The notes under the pieces were generated by a model. It worked only from the letters and a program-made list of their open reading frames with translations, had not been told where the DNA came from and did not search any database. Shown piece by piece: positions 1 to 8,505 of a stretch of 64,000 nucleotides of DNA. The translations under genes were made by a program, and so were the position numbers. Position 1 is the stretch's first letter. Each line of letters starts with the position of its first letter. This DNA is from Fibrisoma montanum (lineage in GTDB: Bacteria; Bacteroidota; Bacteroidia; Cytophagales; Spirosomataceae): assembly GCF_003583365.1 (NCBI RefSeq), contig NZ_QXED01000002.1:868001-932000 (forward strand), written 5' to 3'.

Positions 1-770
1 CATTTGTAGCCATTAACTGCGCTGCTATTGGCGACACATTGCTGGAATCCCGATTGTTTGGTTATGAAAAAGGGGCGTTCACCGGGGCCGACAAAAAAAC
101 AGTCGGCTTCTTTGATACGGCCAAAGGAGGCACGTTGTTTTTAGACGAGATAGGCGACATTTCAGCCAGTATGCAACAAACGTTGTTACGGGTGCTGCAA
201 GAGCAGGAGTTTACTCCTGTCGGTGCAACTACAGTGCGGAAGGCCGACGTTCGTATCATAGCCGCCACCCACAAAGACTTGCGGCACGAGTGTCAGCAGG
301 GGCACTTCCGGTGGGATTTGTTTTACCGATTGTCAGTAGCTGAATTACGCCTTCCTACGTTGGCGGAGTGGTCACTTACCGAAAAACGATTGCTCATCGA
401 TCATTTTGTGGTAATAAAACAAAAGGCTTTACGAAGAACTAAACAAATCAGTTTTTCGTCGGCCTCCCGCAACGTATTAGATGCGTATCTGTTCCCTGGT
501 AACGTCCGTGAATTAGAAAACCTGATTGAGTCTTTATATGTATTCGCCGACGAACTGGTCAATGTTGCTGATTTACCTTCCTGGATTTGTCAACCAGACA
601 ATGCTGCCAGCACATTTGACTGGCAGATGCACGAAAAAGACTTGATAAGACGCGCTCTTACGTATTTTAAAGGAAACAAAACCCGTACGCTGGAAGCGTT
701 AGGGTATGGTTCAATAAATACGTTGACAAAAAAGATTGAACAGTATAATCTGGCTAGTATAGTTTACTAG
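1..770 (+). CDS. Sigma-54 interaction (AAA+) transcriptional activator, 5' end outside the window
   Basis: This is the C-terminal part of a bacterial enhancer-binding protein that uses ATP hydrolysis to remodel sigma-54 RNA polymerase. The frame is open from base 3, so the gene begins upstream and its Walker A motif is missing here. The GAFTGA sigma-54 contact loop lies at bases 72-89. It is followed by the Walker B motif FLDEIGDI, the sensor I segment IIAATHKDL and the sensor II segment PGNVRELENL. The last 40 residues (ALTYFKGNKTRTLEALGYGS) resemble a Fis-type helix-turn-helix, though a divergent one. The gene is visibly more AT-rich than the genes from 1.7 kb onward. It ends exactly where a truncated oxidoreductase gene on the other strand ends, so it may lie on transferred DNA. 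The family call is firm; the regulated genes are unknown. Confidence 0.93.
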   Translation, partial: FVAINCAAIGDTLLESRLFGYEKGAFTGADKKTVGFFDTAKGGTLFLDEIGDISASMQQTLLRVLQEQEFTPVGATTVRKADVRIIAATHKDLRHECQQGHFRWDLFYRLSVAELRLPTLAEWSLTEKRLLIDHFVVIKQKALRRTKQISFSSASRNVLDAYLFPGNVRELENLIESLYVFADELVNVADLPSWICQPDNAASTFDWQMHEKDLIRRALTYFKGNKTRTLEALGYGSINTLTKKIEQYNLASIVY

Positions 771-907
771 CAGCCGCGCTGGGAGCACGTACCGCCGAAG
801 GGTAGTTTGTCAATGATGGCTACGGACTTACCGGCCTGATGAAGCTGTTCGGCCGTCTTTTTACCGGCAACCCCGGTACCGATCACAATCGCATCGAATT
901 GTTGCAT
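767..907 (-). pseudogene. N-terminal remnant of a class I pyridine nucleotide-disulfide oxidoreductase
   Basis: The 46-residue reading frame starts MQQFDAIVIGTGVAG, a Rossmann FAD-binding start (GxGxxG), and ends GGTCSQRGC followed directly by a stop. The CxxxxC redox motif is characteristic of the glutathione reductase, mercuric reductase and dihydrolipoamide dehydrogenase superfamily, whose members are about 450-480 residues long. Everything after the second redox cysteine is missing. The stop codon overlaps the stop of the sigma-54 activator gene on the other strand. The remnant cannot be a working enzyme because the NAD and dimerisation domains are absent. The longer frame to base 1033 adds only proline-rich, non-homologous-looking sequence, so I take the ATG at 905-907 as the original start. 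A rearrangement breakpoint at about 767-775 is the simplest explanation. Confidence 0.8.
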
Positions 908-1038
908 AGGTGGGCCTGTCGGGCAGGCAGTCTGGTGACGAGTCAGGACTCTGAATGGATGTCCCCACCTGATTAACCACAATCCCGGGCAAAGGTTGGC
1001 CGTACGGGTGTCCTTACCGGACGGACCAGACAAATAAA

Positions 1039-1063
1039 CCCCTCCCGCTTTTGGCAGGAGGGG
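1039..1063 (-). terminator. Hairpin terminator of the 1080-1526 gene
   Basis: CCCCTCC (1039-1045) pairs with GGAGGGG (1057-1063). It lies 17 bases after the stop of the minus-strand secreted protein gene. On the minus strand the stem is followed by a short T-rich run (TTTATTT). Confidence 0.6.
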
Positions 1064-1079
1064 CTAAGGTGAACACGCA

Positions 1080-1526
1080 CTACTTTCGGCGCTCGGCCAG
1101 CAGACTGTCTATCGGCAGCGGTGATTTAAGGAGTACGATGCGGCCATCGACCGGTGGTTCAATCCGGAACGTCTGCGCGAAATGATCCTGATGATTACGA
1201 AGCTCAACCGTGTACTCGCCGTACGGTAACGCCGATACGTTGAGCCGTGCGGCATAGTTTCGGACGGGAATCGGGGCGCTGTACACCTCTTTCTGATTTT
1301 TATCCCGGATAGTCAGTTGGGTGTAGGACCGACTCTCGCAGAATACGTTGAAGCATCCCGACCGATGTCTGTCCGGCCGGACAATCGCACGGAGGGTAGT
1401 GGAAGATGCCGCCGACGAACCTGGCGTCGAAACAGTCTGAGCGTAGAGCGAAGGCAGGGCGGAACCGACCAGCAGCAGGCAGCTGATCAGTGTGCGCAGT
1501 TGTGAGGAGGTGTGGTAGACGTTCAT
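1080..1526 (-). CDS. Small secreted protein of unknown function
   Basis: The 148-residue protein has an N-terminal signal peptide (hydrophobic LISCLLLVGSALPSLYAQ, cleavage likely after the AQ at about residue 30). The mature part is about 115 residues and includes a beta-rich segment ending LPYGEYTVELRNHQDHFAQTF. That segment resembles the DUF3244 or C-terminal sorting-domain fold seen in many Bacteroidota exported proteins, where a YxVxV..G...F pattern is typical. Two cysteines (GCFNVFC) could form a disulfide. It is a single-gene transcript with its own terminator just downstream and two terminators upstream. I do not recognise a specific function, and the sorting-domain resemblance is only by pattern. 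Confidence 0.7.
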   Translation of the reverse strand: MNVYHTSSQLRTLISCLLLVGSALPSLYAQTVSTPGSSAASSTTLRAIVRPDRHRSGCFNVFCESRSYTQLTIRDKNQKEVYSAPIPVRNYAARLNVSALPYGEYTVELRNHQDHFAQTFRIEPPVDGRIVLLKSPLPIDSLLAERRK

Positions 1527-1637
1527 GGTACTGTCTGTTTACTTAGTTGGAAAAAGCTGACAATCAGCCGCTCGGCGTTTTATTCCGATCGGTATGGTAG
1601 TAGTCGCTCATCGCCACAGCCAGGCAAACACACCTCC

Positions 1638-1661
1638 AAAAAAATCCCCATTTATGGGGAT
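1638..1661 (-). terminator. Intrinsic terminator (distal of a tandem pair)
   Basis: ATCCCCA and TGGGGAT (1644-1650 and 1655-1661) form a 7-bp stem with a four-base loop. On the minus strand this is followed directly by seven T residues. It is a textbook rho-independent terminator and backs up the larger hairpin at 1673-1713. Confidence 0.8.
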
Positions 1662-1672
1662 AAGGTAAAAAC

Positions 1673-1713
1673 ACCGCGGGCGCTACCTCAATCACTGAGG
1701 TAGCGCCCGCGGT
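1673..1713 (-). terminator. Strong hairpin terminator after the M42 peptidase gene
   Basis: An 18-bp perfect stem (1673-1690 with 1696-1713) has a five-base loop. It lies 32 bases after the stop of the M42 peptidase gene, and on the minus strand a T-rich tract follows (GTTTTTACC). Confidence 0.8.
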
Positions 1714-1744
1714 AGTAGGCAGTTCCTGAAACAGGTAGCCTGAA

Positions 1745-2815
1745 TTACCGGATATACCGGAAATCTTCTCCGCCTTTCAGGGCCAGCAACGTTTCGTACA
1801 TAAGCCGGATTACGTTCTGCACGTCGTCCTTGTGTACGGTTTCGACGGTGGTGTGCATGTATTTCAGCGGCAGTGAGATCAGCGCCGAGGCAACCCCCTC
1901 ACTGGCGTAGGCAAACGCGTCGGTATCCGTACCGGTCGAGCGGCTTACGGCCTGGCGCTGGAACGGAATCTGCTGCTGCTCGGCTACGTTGATGATGAAA
2001 TCCAGGACGTTGTTCTGCACGGCCGGGCCGTAGCACAGCACCGGACCATCGCCACATTTGAGGTCGCCCTGCTCTTTCTTGTCGTACTTCGGCGACTGCG
2101 TGTCGTGCGTTACGTCGGTACAGATGGCCAGGTTCGGTTTGAGCCGGTGGGCGATCATTTCGGCGCCCCGCAACCCAATTTCTTCCTGCACCGAGTTGAC
2201 CACATACAGCGTGTAAGGCAACGTGATGTTGTTCTCTTTCAATTGCCGGGCCACCTCCGCAATCATGAAGCCACCCATGCGGTTGTCGAGCGCCCGACCC
2301 ACGTAGTAGCGGTTGTTCATCTCCGTCAGGCCGTCGGAGAACGTGCAGACCGTTCCGACGTGGATACCCATGTCGAGGACTTCCTGCTTCGTAGCCGCGC
2401 CCACGTCGATAAACAGATCGGTCACTTTCGGGGCGGTATCTTTGGCCAGGTCGCGGACGTGGATAGCCGGCCAGCCGAAAACACCCGTAACGACGCCCTT
2501 TTTCGTGTGCAGATTCACCCGCATCGAGGGAGCAATCACCGCGTCGGAGCCGCCGTTGCGCCGGACAAACAGGTAGCCGTTGTCGTCGATGTAGTTGACG
2601 AACCACGAAATCTCGTCGGAGTGGGCTTCGATTACGACACTATACGCCTTGCCGGCGCCAATGACGCCCACGGCCGTGCCGTAGGTGTCGACAATGTACT
2701 CATCAATGTACGGTTTGAGGTAGTCCAGCCAGAGCTGCTGCCCCGATGATTCAAAGCCTGTGGGTGAGGCATTGTTGAGGTACTGATACAGGAACGCTTT
2801 ACTTTGTTCAGTCAT
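1745..2815 (-). CDS. M42 family metallo-aminopeptidase (glutamyl aminopeptidase / endoglucanase-M type)
   Basis: This is a cytosolic dinuclear zinc or cobalt aminopeptidase that trims peptides. The 356 residues match the usual family length of 340-360. Metal ligands can be placed at H65 and D67 in EAHSDEI, the bridging aspartate in GRALDNRMGG, the catalytic and metal-binding EE pair in VQEEIGLRG, an aspartate in CTDVTHD, and the late histidine in MHTTVETVH. A dimerisation/PDZ-like insert occupies the region from about residue 75 to 165, as is usual in M42. The ATG at 2813-2815 is the natural start (MTEQSKAFL). It is preceded by an XRE regulator gene on the same strand and followed by two terminators. 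Tetrahedral oligomer formation is known for the family and not visible here. Confidence 0.93.
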   Translation of the reverse strand: MTEQSKAFLYQYLNNASPTGFESSGQQLWLDYLKPYIDEYIVDTYGTAVGVIGAGKAYSVVIEAHSDEISWFVNYIDDNGYLFVRRNGGSDAVIAPSMRVNLHTKKGVVTGVFGWPAIHVRDLAKDTAPKVTDLFIDVGAATKQEVLDMGIHVGTVCTFSDGLTEMNNRYYVGRALDNRMGGFMIAEVARQLKENNITLPYTLYVVNSVQEEIGLRGAEMIAHRLKPNLAICTDVTHDTQSPKYDKKEQGDLKCGDGPVLCYGPAVQNNVLDFIINVAEQQQIPFQRQAVSRSTGTDTDAFAYASEGVASALISLPLKYMHTTVETVHKDDVQNVIRLMYETLLALKGGEDFRYIR

Positions 2816-2961
2816 TAGTTTTCAGGGAAATGAGAAAGGGTAGATCAAACGTCAGGCCAGCGCGTTGGGCGGCCCGCCGGGTTAGTCTCGCAAAGGAAGC
2901 GACCTTTTTGGTTTGAACAAAACCAGATGGTCGGCTTGTCGGACAGCCACAAAAGCGGGCT

Positions 2962-3390
2962 TCAGAACCCGATCCGCTGGCGGCTCTGCTCCAGATTCTG
3001 CCCAAGACCCAGGGCGCGGGCCAGTTCAAAGGCAATCCGGTCTTCGTATTTACGCTTGTAGTTGTCGACTTCCAGCCGGAGTTTTTCAATTTCCAGCTGC
3101 TGCTTCTCGATCGTCAGCCGGAGCGTTTCGAGTTCGTGTTCGGCAATGGGTTCGGCCGGGGCCACTTCAACGGCCGGGGTGGGAATGGCTTCGTCGGTCA
3201 GTAAAACCAGGGGCGATACGTTCAGCACCTGCGCAATCTGGGTCAGGCGCGAGAGCGTCAGGTCGGTTTTTCCCCGTTCAATATCGCCGTAGGCCGTAGT
3301 CGATAAGCTTAGTAAATCGGCCATGTTTTCCTGCGAATAGCCGCGCTGGAGCCGTTGCAGGCGGATTCGTTCGCTAATTGATGTCTTCAT
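2962..3390 (-). CDS. XRE-family helix-turn-helix regulator with C-terminal coiled coil
   Basis: Residues 6-62 form a Cro/C1-type HTH (RIRLQRLQRGYSQENMADLL ... TAYGDIERGKTDLTLSRLTQIAQVL). A proline/alanine-rich linker follows. Residues 85-118 are a heptad-patterned coiled coil (ETLRLTIEKQQLEIEKLRLE) likely to mediate dimerisation. At 142 residues it has no ligand or metal domain. It is divergent from clpP with 132 bases between the start codons, so it may regulate itself or the Clp locus, which is inference only. The overlapping frame at 2808-3089 on the same strand is a shadow. Confidence 0.9.
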   Translation of the reverse strand: MKTSISERIRLQRLQRGYSQENMADLLSLSTTAYGDIERGKTDLTLSRLTQIAQVLNVSPLVLLTDEAIPTPAVEVAPAEPIAEHELETLRLTIEKQQLEIEKLRLEVDNYKRKYEDRIAFELARALGLGQNLEQSRQRIGF

Positions 3391-3522
3391 ATCAAGTATG
3401 TACGATAAAATCTAAACCGAAACCGATAGTACTTTTTACGGGGATAACGCATTTTTGCAGCGAAAGAATTCTCGAACTTACATCAACCTTTATTCGTTTC
3501 AAACCAAAGGAGTAACCACAAT

Positions 3523-4200
3523 ATGAATCAAGACCAGGAATTCCGCAAGTTTGCGGTGCATCATATGGGCCTCAACGGCCTGACCGTGGATGGGTACATG
3601 AACCACACCATCAACAACATGACCCGCGCCGTTATTGAAGAGCGTCCGATGAATTTCCGCGAGGTTGACGTGTTCTCACGCCTGATGGCCGACCGGATCA
3701 TTTTCATGGGATTGCCCGTCGACGACAACATCGCCAACATCATCGTTGCGCAGCTGCTCTTCCTCGAATCGGCCGATCCGAAGAAAGACATTCTGATGTA
3801 TATCAACAGCCCCGGTGGTTCGGTGTATGCCGGTCTGGGGATCTACGACACCATGCAGTACGTTCGTCCGGACGTAGCCACGGTCTGCACGAGCCTGGCC
3901 GCGTCGATGGGGGCGGTCCTGCTGGCCGGCGGTGCTGCCGGGAAGCGTTCGGCGCTGCCGCACGCCCGGATTATGATTCACCAGCCGTCGGGTGGTGCAC
4001 AGGGGCAGTCGGTCGACATCGAAATTACGGCCCGCGAGATTGTGAAACTGCGGGAGGAACTGTACACCATTCTCGCTAATCACTCCGGCAAGTCGGTTGA
4101 ACAGATTGAAAAAGATTCAGACCGCGACAAGTGGATGCGGTCCGAAGAAGCCAAAGAATACGGCCTGATCGACGAAGTACTGCGCCGGGATCGCGCGTAA
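3523..4200 (+). CDS. clpP: ATP-dependent Clp protease proteolytic subunit
   Basis: This is the serine peptidase barrel of the ClpXP protease. It degrades unfolded and tagged proteins fed to it by ClpX. The 225 residues include the catalytic serine S128 in SLAASMGA, histidine H153 in MIHQPSG and an aspartate in the SDRDKWM segment. The N-terminal extension of roughly 25 residues before the mature region suits the self-processed propeptide known for ClpP. An AAAGGAG sequence lies about 10 bases before the ATG. The gene ends in a strong terminator, and clpX follows after one intervening aminotransferase gene. An XRE regulator is transcribed divergently. Confidence 0.97.
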   Translation: MNQDQEFRKFAVHHMGLNGLTVDGYMNHTINNMTRAVIEERPMNFREVDVFSRLMADRIIFMGLPVDDNIANIIVAQLLFLESADPKKDILMYINSPGGSVYAGLGIYDTMQYVRPDVATVCTSLAASMGAVLLAGGAAGKRSALPHARIMIHQPSGGAQGQSVDIEITAREIVKLREELYTILANHSGKSVEQIEKDSDRDKWMRSEEAKEYGLIDEVLRRDRA

Positions 4201-4226
4201 GCCGCCGATGGGAAAACCATAAGCCA

Positions 4227-4263
4227 AAGCGAAGGGATTTAGACGTCCCTTCGCTTTTTTGTT
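4227..4263 (+). terminator. Intrinsic terminator after clpP
   Basis: An 11-bp perfect stem AAGCGAAGGGA/TCCCTTCGCTT (4227-4237 and 4246-4256) is followed by a T-rich tract, 26 bases after the clpP stop. Confidence 0.9.
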
Positions 4264-4320
4264 TTGCCGACAACCCCGAATTTTGCCGGGCGGCTCACCA
4301 GCGCGACACCAACCATCCGT

Positions 4321-5481
4321 ATGATTTCTTCGTCTCTTCATTCGTTGCCCTCGAAACTACCGAACGTCGGTACGACCATTTTTACGGTCATGTCGCGACT
4401 GGCGCAGGAAACCGGTGCTATTAACCTGTCGCAGGGATTTCCCGGCTTCGACTGCTCACCCGAGCTGGTAGCGCTGGTCGAGACGTACCTGCGCCGGGGA
4501 GCCAATCAATACGCACCGATGGCGGGGGTGCCGGTGCTGCGGGACGCTCTGGCTCATAAGACCCTCGCTACGTATGGCGTGAACTATGATTCCGAAACAG
4601 AGATTACCGTTACGTCCGGTGCAACTGAGGCTCTGTACGCTGCCGTAGCCGCCGTGGTCCGGCCGGGCGATGAGGTGCTGGTGTTTGAACCCGCCTACGA
4701 CAGCTACGTACCGGCCATCGAACTGAACGGCGGGATTCCGGTTTTCGTGACGCTGACGCCACCCGATTTCCGGATCGACTGGGAGGAGGTACGTAGCAAA
4801 GTAACCAACAAAACGCGGCTGATCATGGTCAATACGCCCCATAACCCAACGGGCCGCGTCTGGACAACCGACGATTTGAATCAACTGGCGGGGCTTGTTC
4901 AGGAAAAACCCATCTGGGTAGTAAGCGACGAAGTGTACGAACACATCCTCTTCGATGGGCGGACCCACCACTCGCTCATGACCCACCCGGTGCTGCGGGA
5001 GCGGACGTTTGTCTGCGGTTCGTTCGGCAAGACGTTTCACATCACGGGCTGGAAGATCGGCTATTGCCTGGCCCCCGCTGGACTGACGACCGAGTTTCGG
5101 AAGGTGCACCAGTTTCTGACGTTCAGTACCGTTACGCCCATGCAGTACGCCCTGGCCGATTACCTGGGCGATCCGGAACGCTACGAATCGCTGCCGGCCT
5201 TCTACGAACGCAAACGCAACCTGTTCCTCGACAGCATCAGCGGATCGCGGTTTCGGTTCAAACCTGCCGAGGGTAGTTTTTTTCAAACGGTTTCATACGC
5301 GGAGATCACCGACGAACCTGACTATGACCTGGCCGTCCGGCTGACGAAGGAAATTGGTATTGCGTCCATTCCGGTGTCGGTATTCTATCAACAACGGAAT
5401 GATTATCAGTTGTTGCGCTTCTGCTTTGCCAAAGATGACGAAATGCTGATGCGGGCCGGCGAACGGCTAAGCCGTTTATAA
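4321..5481 (+). CDS. PLP-dependent class I aminotransferase, methionine/aromatic aminotransferase (YbdL-like)
   Basis: This is a fold type I aminotransferase, best matching the YbdL/KAT-like group that transfers the amino group of methionine, phenylalanine, tyrosine or kynurenine. Visible features are the start SKLPNVGTTIFTVMSRLAQE, INLSQGFPGFD, the PLP phosphate region TSGATEALYAA, NTPHNPTGR, the PLP ring aspartate and tyrosine in SDEVYEHI, and the Schiff-base lysine in GSFGKTFHITGWKIGY. I prefer the ATG at 4321 (386 residues) over the in-frame start at 4264, because the latter begins inside the clpP terminator tail and adds a non-conserved segment. It sits between clpP and clpX, with a likely separate clpX promoter downstream. 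Its role may be methionine salvage, by family analogy. Confidence 0.88.
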   Translation: MISSSLHSLPSKLPNVGTTIFTVMSRLAQETGAINLSQGFPGFDCSPELVALVETYLRRGANQYAPMAGVPVLRDALAHKTLATYGVNYDSETEITVTSGATEALYAAVAAVVRPGDEVLVFEPAYDSYVPAIELNGGIPVFVTLTPPDFRIDWEEVRSKVTNKTRLIMVNTPHNPTGRVWTTDDLNQLAGLVQEKPIWVVSDEVYEHILFDGRTHHSLMTHPVLRERTFVCGSFGKTFHITGWKIGYCLAPAGLTTEFRKVHQFLTFSTVTPMQYALADYLGDPERYESLPAFYERKRNLFLDSISGSRFRFKPAEGSFFQTVSYAEITDEPDYDLAVRLTKEIGIASIPVSVFYQQRNDYQLLRFCFAKDDEMLMRAGERLSRL

Positions 5482-5526
5482 ATAACCGGTTAATAAAGGT
5501 TCAGTGAGTTTATGGTCCGTATTGGT

Positions 5527-5556
5527 TGGTTACTAACCTACCGATGGATAAATTTG
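5527..5556 (+). promoter_or_regulatory. Predicted Bacteroidota-type promoter for clpX
   Basis: TTG at 5527-5529 is separated by 19 bases from TAAATTTG at 5549-5556, an exact match to the TAnnTTTG -7 element with a good -33 element. Transcription would start at about 5563, giving clpX a leader of about 150 bases and letting it be transcribed separately from clpP. Confidence 0.5.
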
Positions 5557-5713
5557 CTAGTAGGAGGTCGTTCTGTCTTACCAAATCACGCTGTTTTTAG
5601 CCGGACTCTACCAACAAAGACTTTAAACGAATAGTTGAACAATTCCCAGCAAATTAGCATTTTCACAGGCTGAGTAGTTGGGTATAACCAGAATATTTAC
5701 ACTGCAAACGTAC

Positions 5714-6946
5714 ATGCCACAAATCAGTTGCTCGTTCTGCGGACGGCGCAAAAACGAGGTGATGCTGCTGCTGTCGGGGATAGACGCGCACATCTGTAAT
5801 TACTGCATTGAGCAGGGGCACCAGGTGGTGCTGGAAGAGATGCGTCCCCGGCGAAGCGAACCCAGTGAGGTTCATTTCAACCTGATCAAGCCCGTAGAAA
5901 TGAAGCGTCACCTCGACCAGTACGTTATTGGTCAGGATGAGGCCAAGAAAGCGATCACCGTCGCCGTCTATAATCACTACAAGCGGCTTATGCAGCCCAA
6001 AACCCACGATGAGGTGACGATTGAGAAATCGAACATCATCATGGTGGGCGAAACGGGAACCGGCAAAACGTACCTGGCCCGCTCGATCGCCAAAATTCTT
6101 GAAGTACCGTTCTGTATTGCCGATGCTACGGTGATTACCGAAGCAGGCTACGTGGGCGAAGACGTAGAAACAATTCTGACGCGCCTGCTGCAGGCCGCCG
6201 ACTACAACGTAGAAGCCGCCGAACGGGGTATTGTGTACATTGACGAAATCGATAAGATCGCCCGGAAGTCGGATAATCCCAGCATCACCCGCGACGTCAG
6301 CGGTGAGGGAGTTCAGCAGGCGCTTCTGAAGCTGCTCGAAGGATCGGTCGTGAACGTACCGCCCCAGGGTGGCCGTAAGCACCCCGACCAGCGGATGATC
6401 GCACTCAACACGGAGAACATCCTGTTTATCTGCGGGGGAGCTTTCGACGGCATCGACCGGCACATCACCAAGCGGATCAATACCCGCCCCATCGGTTTCT
6501 CCGGCGACCGTCGCCTGAATGATACGTTCGAAAAAGGCCATCTGATGCGCTACATCTCGGCCCTCGATCTGAAATCATACGGGCTGATCCCCGAATTGAT
6601 CGGCCGGTTGCCGGTACTGACGTATCTGGAACCGCTGGATCGGGAAGCGCTGATGCGTATCCTGACCGAACCCCGGAACGCCATTACGAAGCAGTATGAC
6701 AAGCTGTTCCAGATGGAAGGCATCAAACTCCACTGGGATGACAGCGCTCTGAATTATATTGTTGATCAGGCCTTGCAATACAACCTCGGTGCCCGTGGCC
6801 TGCGCTCGATCTGCGAATCGATCATCACCGACGCGATGTTTGAACTACCGTCGCAGACGGGGGTGAACGAGCTGACGATCAGTCTGGAATACGCCCGTGA
6901 GAAGTTTGGTAAATCCAGCAACTACTCATTACGTTCCGTGGCCTAA
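5714..6946 (+). CDS. clpX: ClpX, ATP-dependent unfoldase subunit of ClpXP
   Basis: This AAA+ unfoldase recognises substrates and threads them into ClpP. With the start at 5714, the zinc-binding domain has C6, C9, C28 and C31 (CSFC ... CNYC). Then come Walker [12 protein letters not shown], the pore-loop region [10 protein letters not shown], Walker [13 protein letters not shown], the ClpP-docking IGF loop (RPIGFSG), and sensor [12 protein letters not shown]. The 410 residues match the family. The alternative TTG start at 5678 would add 12 residues before the zinc finger and is less likely. The zinc-finger segment is typical of full-length ClpX. It pairs functionally with clpP 1.5 kb upstream. 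Confidence 0.97.
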   Translation: MPQISCSFCGRRKNEVMLLLSGIDAHICNYCIEQGHQVVLEEMRPRRSEPSEVHFNLIKPVEMKRHLDQYVIGQDEAKKAITVAVYNHYKRLMQPKTHDEVTIEKSNIIMVGETGTGKTYLARSIAKILEVPFCIADATVITEAGYVGEDVETILTRLLQAADYNVEAAERGIVYIDEIDKIARKSDNPSITRDVSGEGVQQALLKLLEGSVVNVPPQGGRKHPDQRMIALNTENILFICGGAFDGIDRHITKRINTRPIGFSGDRRLNDTFEKGHLMRYISALDLKSYGLIPELIGRLPVLTYLEPLDREALMRILTEPRNAITKQYDKLFQMEGIKLHWDDSALNYIVDQALQYNLGARGLRSICESIITDAMFELPSQTGVNELTISLEYAREKFGKSSNYSLRSVA

Positions 6947-6972
6947 ACAGGGCTCCGATCACGACCATACAA

Positions 6973-7000
6973 CGCCCGGTTTCCGCAAGGAGGCCGGGCG
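6973..7000 (+). terminator. Possible weak terminator after clpX
   Basis: CGCCCGG (6973-6979) pairs with CCGGGCG (6994-7000) 26 bases after clpX. There is no clear T tract, so termination is uncertain. Confidence 0.4.
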
Positions 7001-7108
7001 GTGTCGTTTCCATTCGATCATATATCCGGGGCAATCATAACAAACCACAGACGTGTCAGTTGTGTAGGGAGTCCCAAGTTAACTAACACAACGTTAAACA
7101 CTCAGACT

Positions 7109-7711
7109 ATGAAAATTACTACACAACGCTACCTGCTGGTGCTGATGGGTGCCAGCTTTTTTATGGCTTGCAGTCGCCCCTACGCTACGTTTCAGCGTTC
7201 GCAGCGGGAGCAGTTTACGACGGTTCAGCCAGTTTCAACGCCAGTCAGCGTGGCCACTCCGGAAGCACCGGTCCAGCCCGCCATGCAGTCAACCCCAGTG
7301 CAGCCCGCGTCGGCGCCGGCTATCCAGGCCGTGCAGCAGCAACTGAACGACGCCGTTGCTAAAAATGACAATAAACTGGTTGAAAGTCGCAAAGTGCAGA
7401 AACGCCTGGCGAAGGTACAACAGCTGCTGACGGCCGCCGGGCAAAATCAGTCGGCCGCAGCCACCACAAAGGCCACCGATACCCGCAAACTAACTCTCGT
7501 TGAGCGGGTGATGACTAAAAAGTTAGACAAACAGATTCATAAGAAACTGTACCCCAAAAAAGCTACGGCCAATACGACCATTCTGGCAACGGGCGCGGTG
7601 GTGGTCATCATCGGTTTGCTGCTGATCCTGCTCACGGCCGGAACGGCCAACACCATCGGCGTTATTGCGCTGCTGGCCGGCGCCATCATTTTGCTGGTCG
7701 GCTTATTATAA
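7109..7711 (+). CDS. Lipoprotein with two C-terminal membrane segments (paralogue A of a tandem pair)
   Basis: The 200-residue protein starts with a signal sequence ending in a lipobox-like FMAC followed by SRPYATFQRSQREQF. A long Ala/Pro/Val/Gln-rich linker is followed by a helical charged region (KLVESRKVQKRLAKVQQLL) and a basic stretch (KKLDKQIHKKLYPKK). It ends in two hydrophobic helices joined by a short GTANT turn. The same architecture and the SRPxAxFQxSQREQF motif recur in the next gene, so the two are paralogues. The ATG at 7109 fits the signal peptide; the frame from 7001 has no good upstream start. Lipidation plus a C-terminal hairpin suggests an envelope protein anchored in two places. 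I do not recognise a named family. Confidence 0.8.
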   Translation: MKITTQRYLLVLMGASFFMACSRPYATFQRSQREQFTTVQPVSTPVSVATPEAPVQPAMQSTPVQPASAPAIQAVQQQLNDAVAKNDNKLVESRKVQKRLAKVQQLLTAAGQNQSAAATTKATDTRKLTLVERVMTKKLDKQIHKKLYPKKATANTTILATGAVVVIIGLLLILLTAGTANTIGVIALLAGAIILLVGLL

Positions 7712-7731
7712 TTTAGCTTATGTCTGTCGGC

Positions 7732-7765
7732 AAAATAGGCTAAAGACCATTGTTTAGCCTATTTT
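7732..7765. terminator. Bidirectional-looking hairpin terminator between the two lipoprotein genes
   Basis: AAAATAGGCTAAA (7732-7744) pairs perfectly with 7753-7765 around an eight-base loop. A-rich and T-rich edges make it a plausible terminator in either direction, though only plus-strand genes flank it. Confidence 0.75.
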
Positions 7766-7864
7766 TAAACATTCACTCGGTTTTTCGGGCTAAACCCAAC
7801 AAAGTAATGTAAGGACTGTTGTTGTGGTGAATCTTAGTTTTTCTCACGTTAAATTCTACAGTTA

Positions 7865-8503
7865 ATGAGCACTTCTTTCACTAAACATCTCTGTGCAGCC
7901 CTGCTGGGCGTTGCGGTTTTCTCTTCCTGCAGCCGTCCGGTTGCTTATTTTCAGCCGAGCCAGCGCGAACAATTTCGTACGCCGACAACGGAGACTGTGG
8001 CCGTAACGCCAGCATCTCCGCAGGAAAGCGTAGCGGCTCCGGTTGAAACAGCACCGGCAACCGTTGCAGTTACTGAAACGGCTGCACCGGCGGCTCAGGT
8101 TGCCCAGGCTCGCGTGGCGCTGGATCAGGTGGAAGCGTATGTTCGTAATGACAACCAACTGGCTACGAACAAAAAGCTGGAGAAGCGGATGTCTCGGGTG
8201 AAGAACCTGATGAACACCGTCAGCCAGAAAGAAGCGACTACCCTCAATACAACGACCTCTGCCAAGAAGCTGAACCTGTTCGAACGGGCCATGGTGAAGC
8301 GGATCGACAAGCAGATCAAAAACAAAATGGCGCCGAACAAAACCAAGAAAACCATGGCAACCACGCTGCTGAAAGCGGGTATTATCATCGGTATCATTGG
8401 TTTGATTCTGCTGCTGGTTGGTAACGGCGTCGGGGCCACCATCGGTCTGATCGCGTTGATCGCGGGTCTTGTTCTGATCATCCTGGATCTGGTTAACACC
8501 TGA
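7865..8503 (+). CDS. Lipoprotein with two C-terminal membrane segments (paralogue B of a tandem pair)
   Basis: The 212-residue protein has a signal sequence with lipobox-like FSSC followed by SRPVAYFQPSQREQF, then a Thr/Ala/Pro/Val-rich linker. A helical charged region follows (LATNKKLEKRMSRVKNLMNT), then a basic stretch (VKRIDKQIKNKMAPNK). It ends in two hydrophobic helices (IIIGIIGLILLLV and IGLIALIAGLVLIILDLV). The order matches the preceding gene throughout. The next gene, an alpha/beta hydrolase, starts two bases after this stop, so the two are probably translated from one message. Function unknown. Confidence 0.82.
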   Translation: MSTSFTKHLCAALLGVAVFSSCSRPVAYFQPSQREQFRTPTTETVAVTPASPQESVAAPVETAPATVAVTETAAPAAQVAQARVALDQVEAYVRNDNQLATNKKLEKRMSRVKNLMNTVSQKEATTLNTTTSAKKLNLFERAMVKRIDKQIKNKMAPNKTKKTMATTLLKAGIIIGIIGLILLLVGNGVGATIGLIALIAGLVLIILDLVNT

Positions 8504-8505
8504 TA

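Noticed and set aside
2105-2749. Long antisense frame opposite the M42 peptidase gene
   Set aside because: It is a GC-frame shadow: the sequence has no recognisable fold, and the minus-strand frame has all M42 motifs.
2808-3089. 93-codon frame on the same strand as, and overlapping, the XRE regulator gene
   Set aside because: Composition is unlike protein, and the register conflicts with the XRE/coiled-coil frame.
4264-4320. Extended N-terminus of the aminotransferase starting at 4264
   Set aside because: It starts in the tail of the clpP terminator. The family N-terminus aligns with the ATG at 4321.
4456-6541. Long minus-strand frames opposite the aminotransferase and clpX genes (4456-5286 and 5663-6541)
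   Set aside because: The plus strand carries complete, conserved genes. The antisense frames have no domains, signal peptides or sensible starts.
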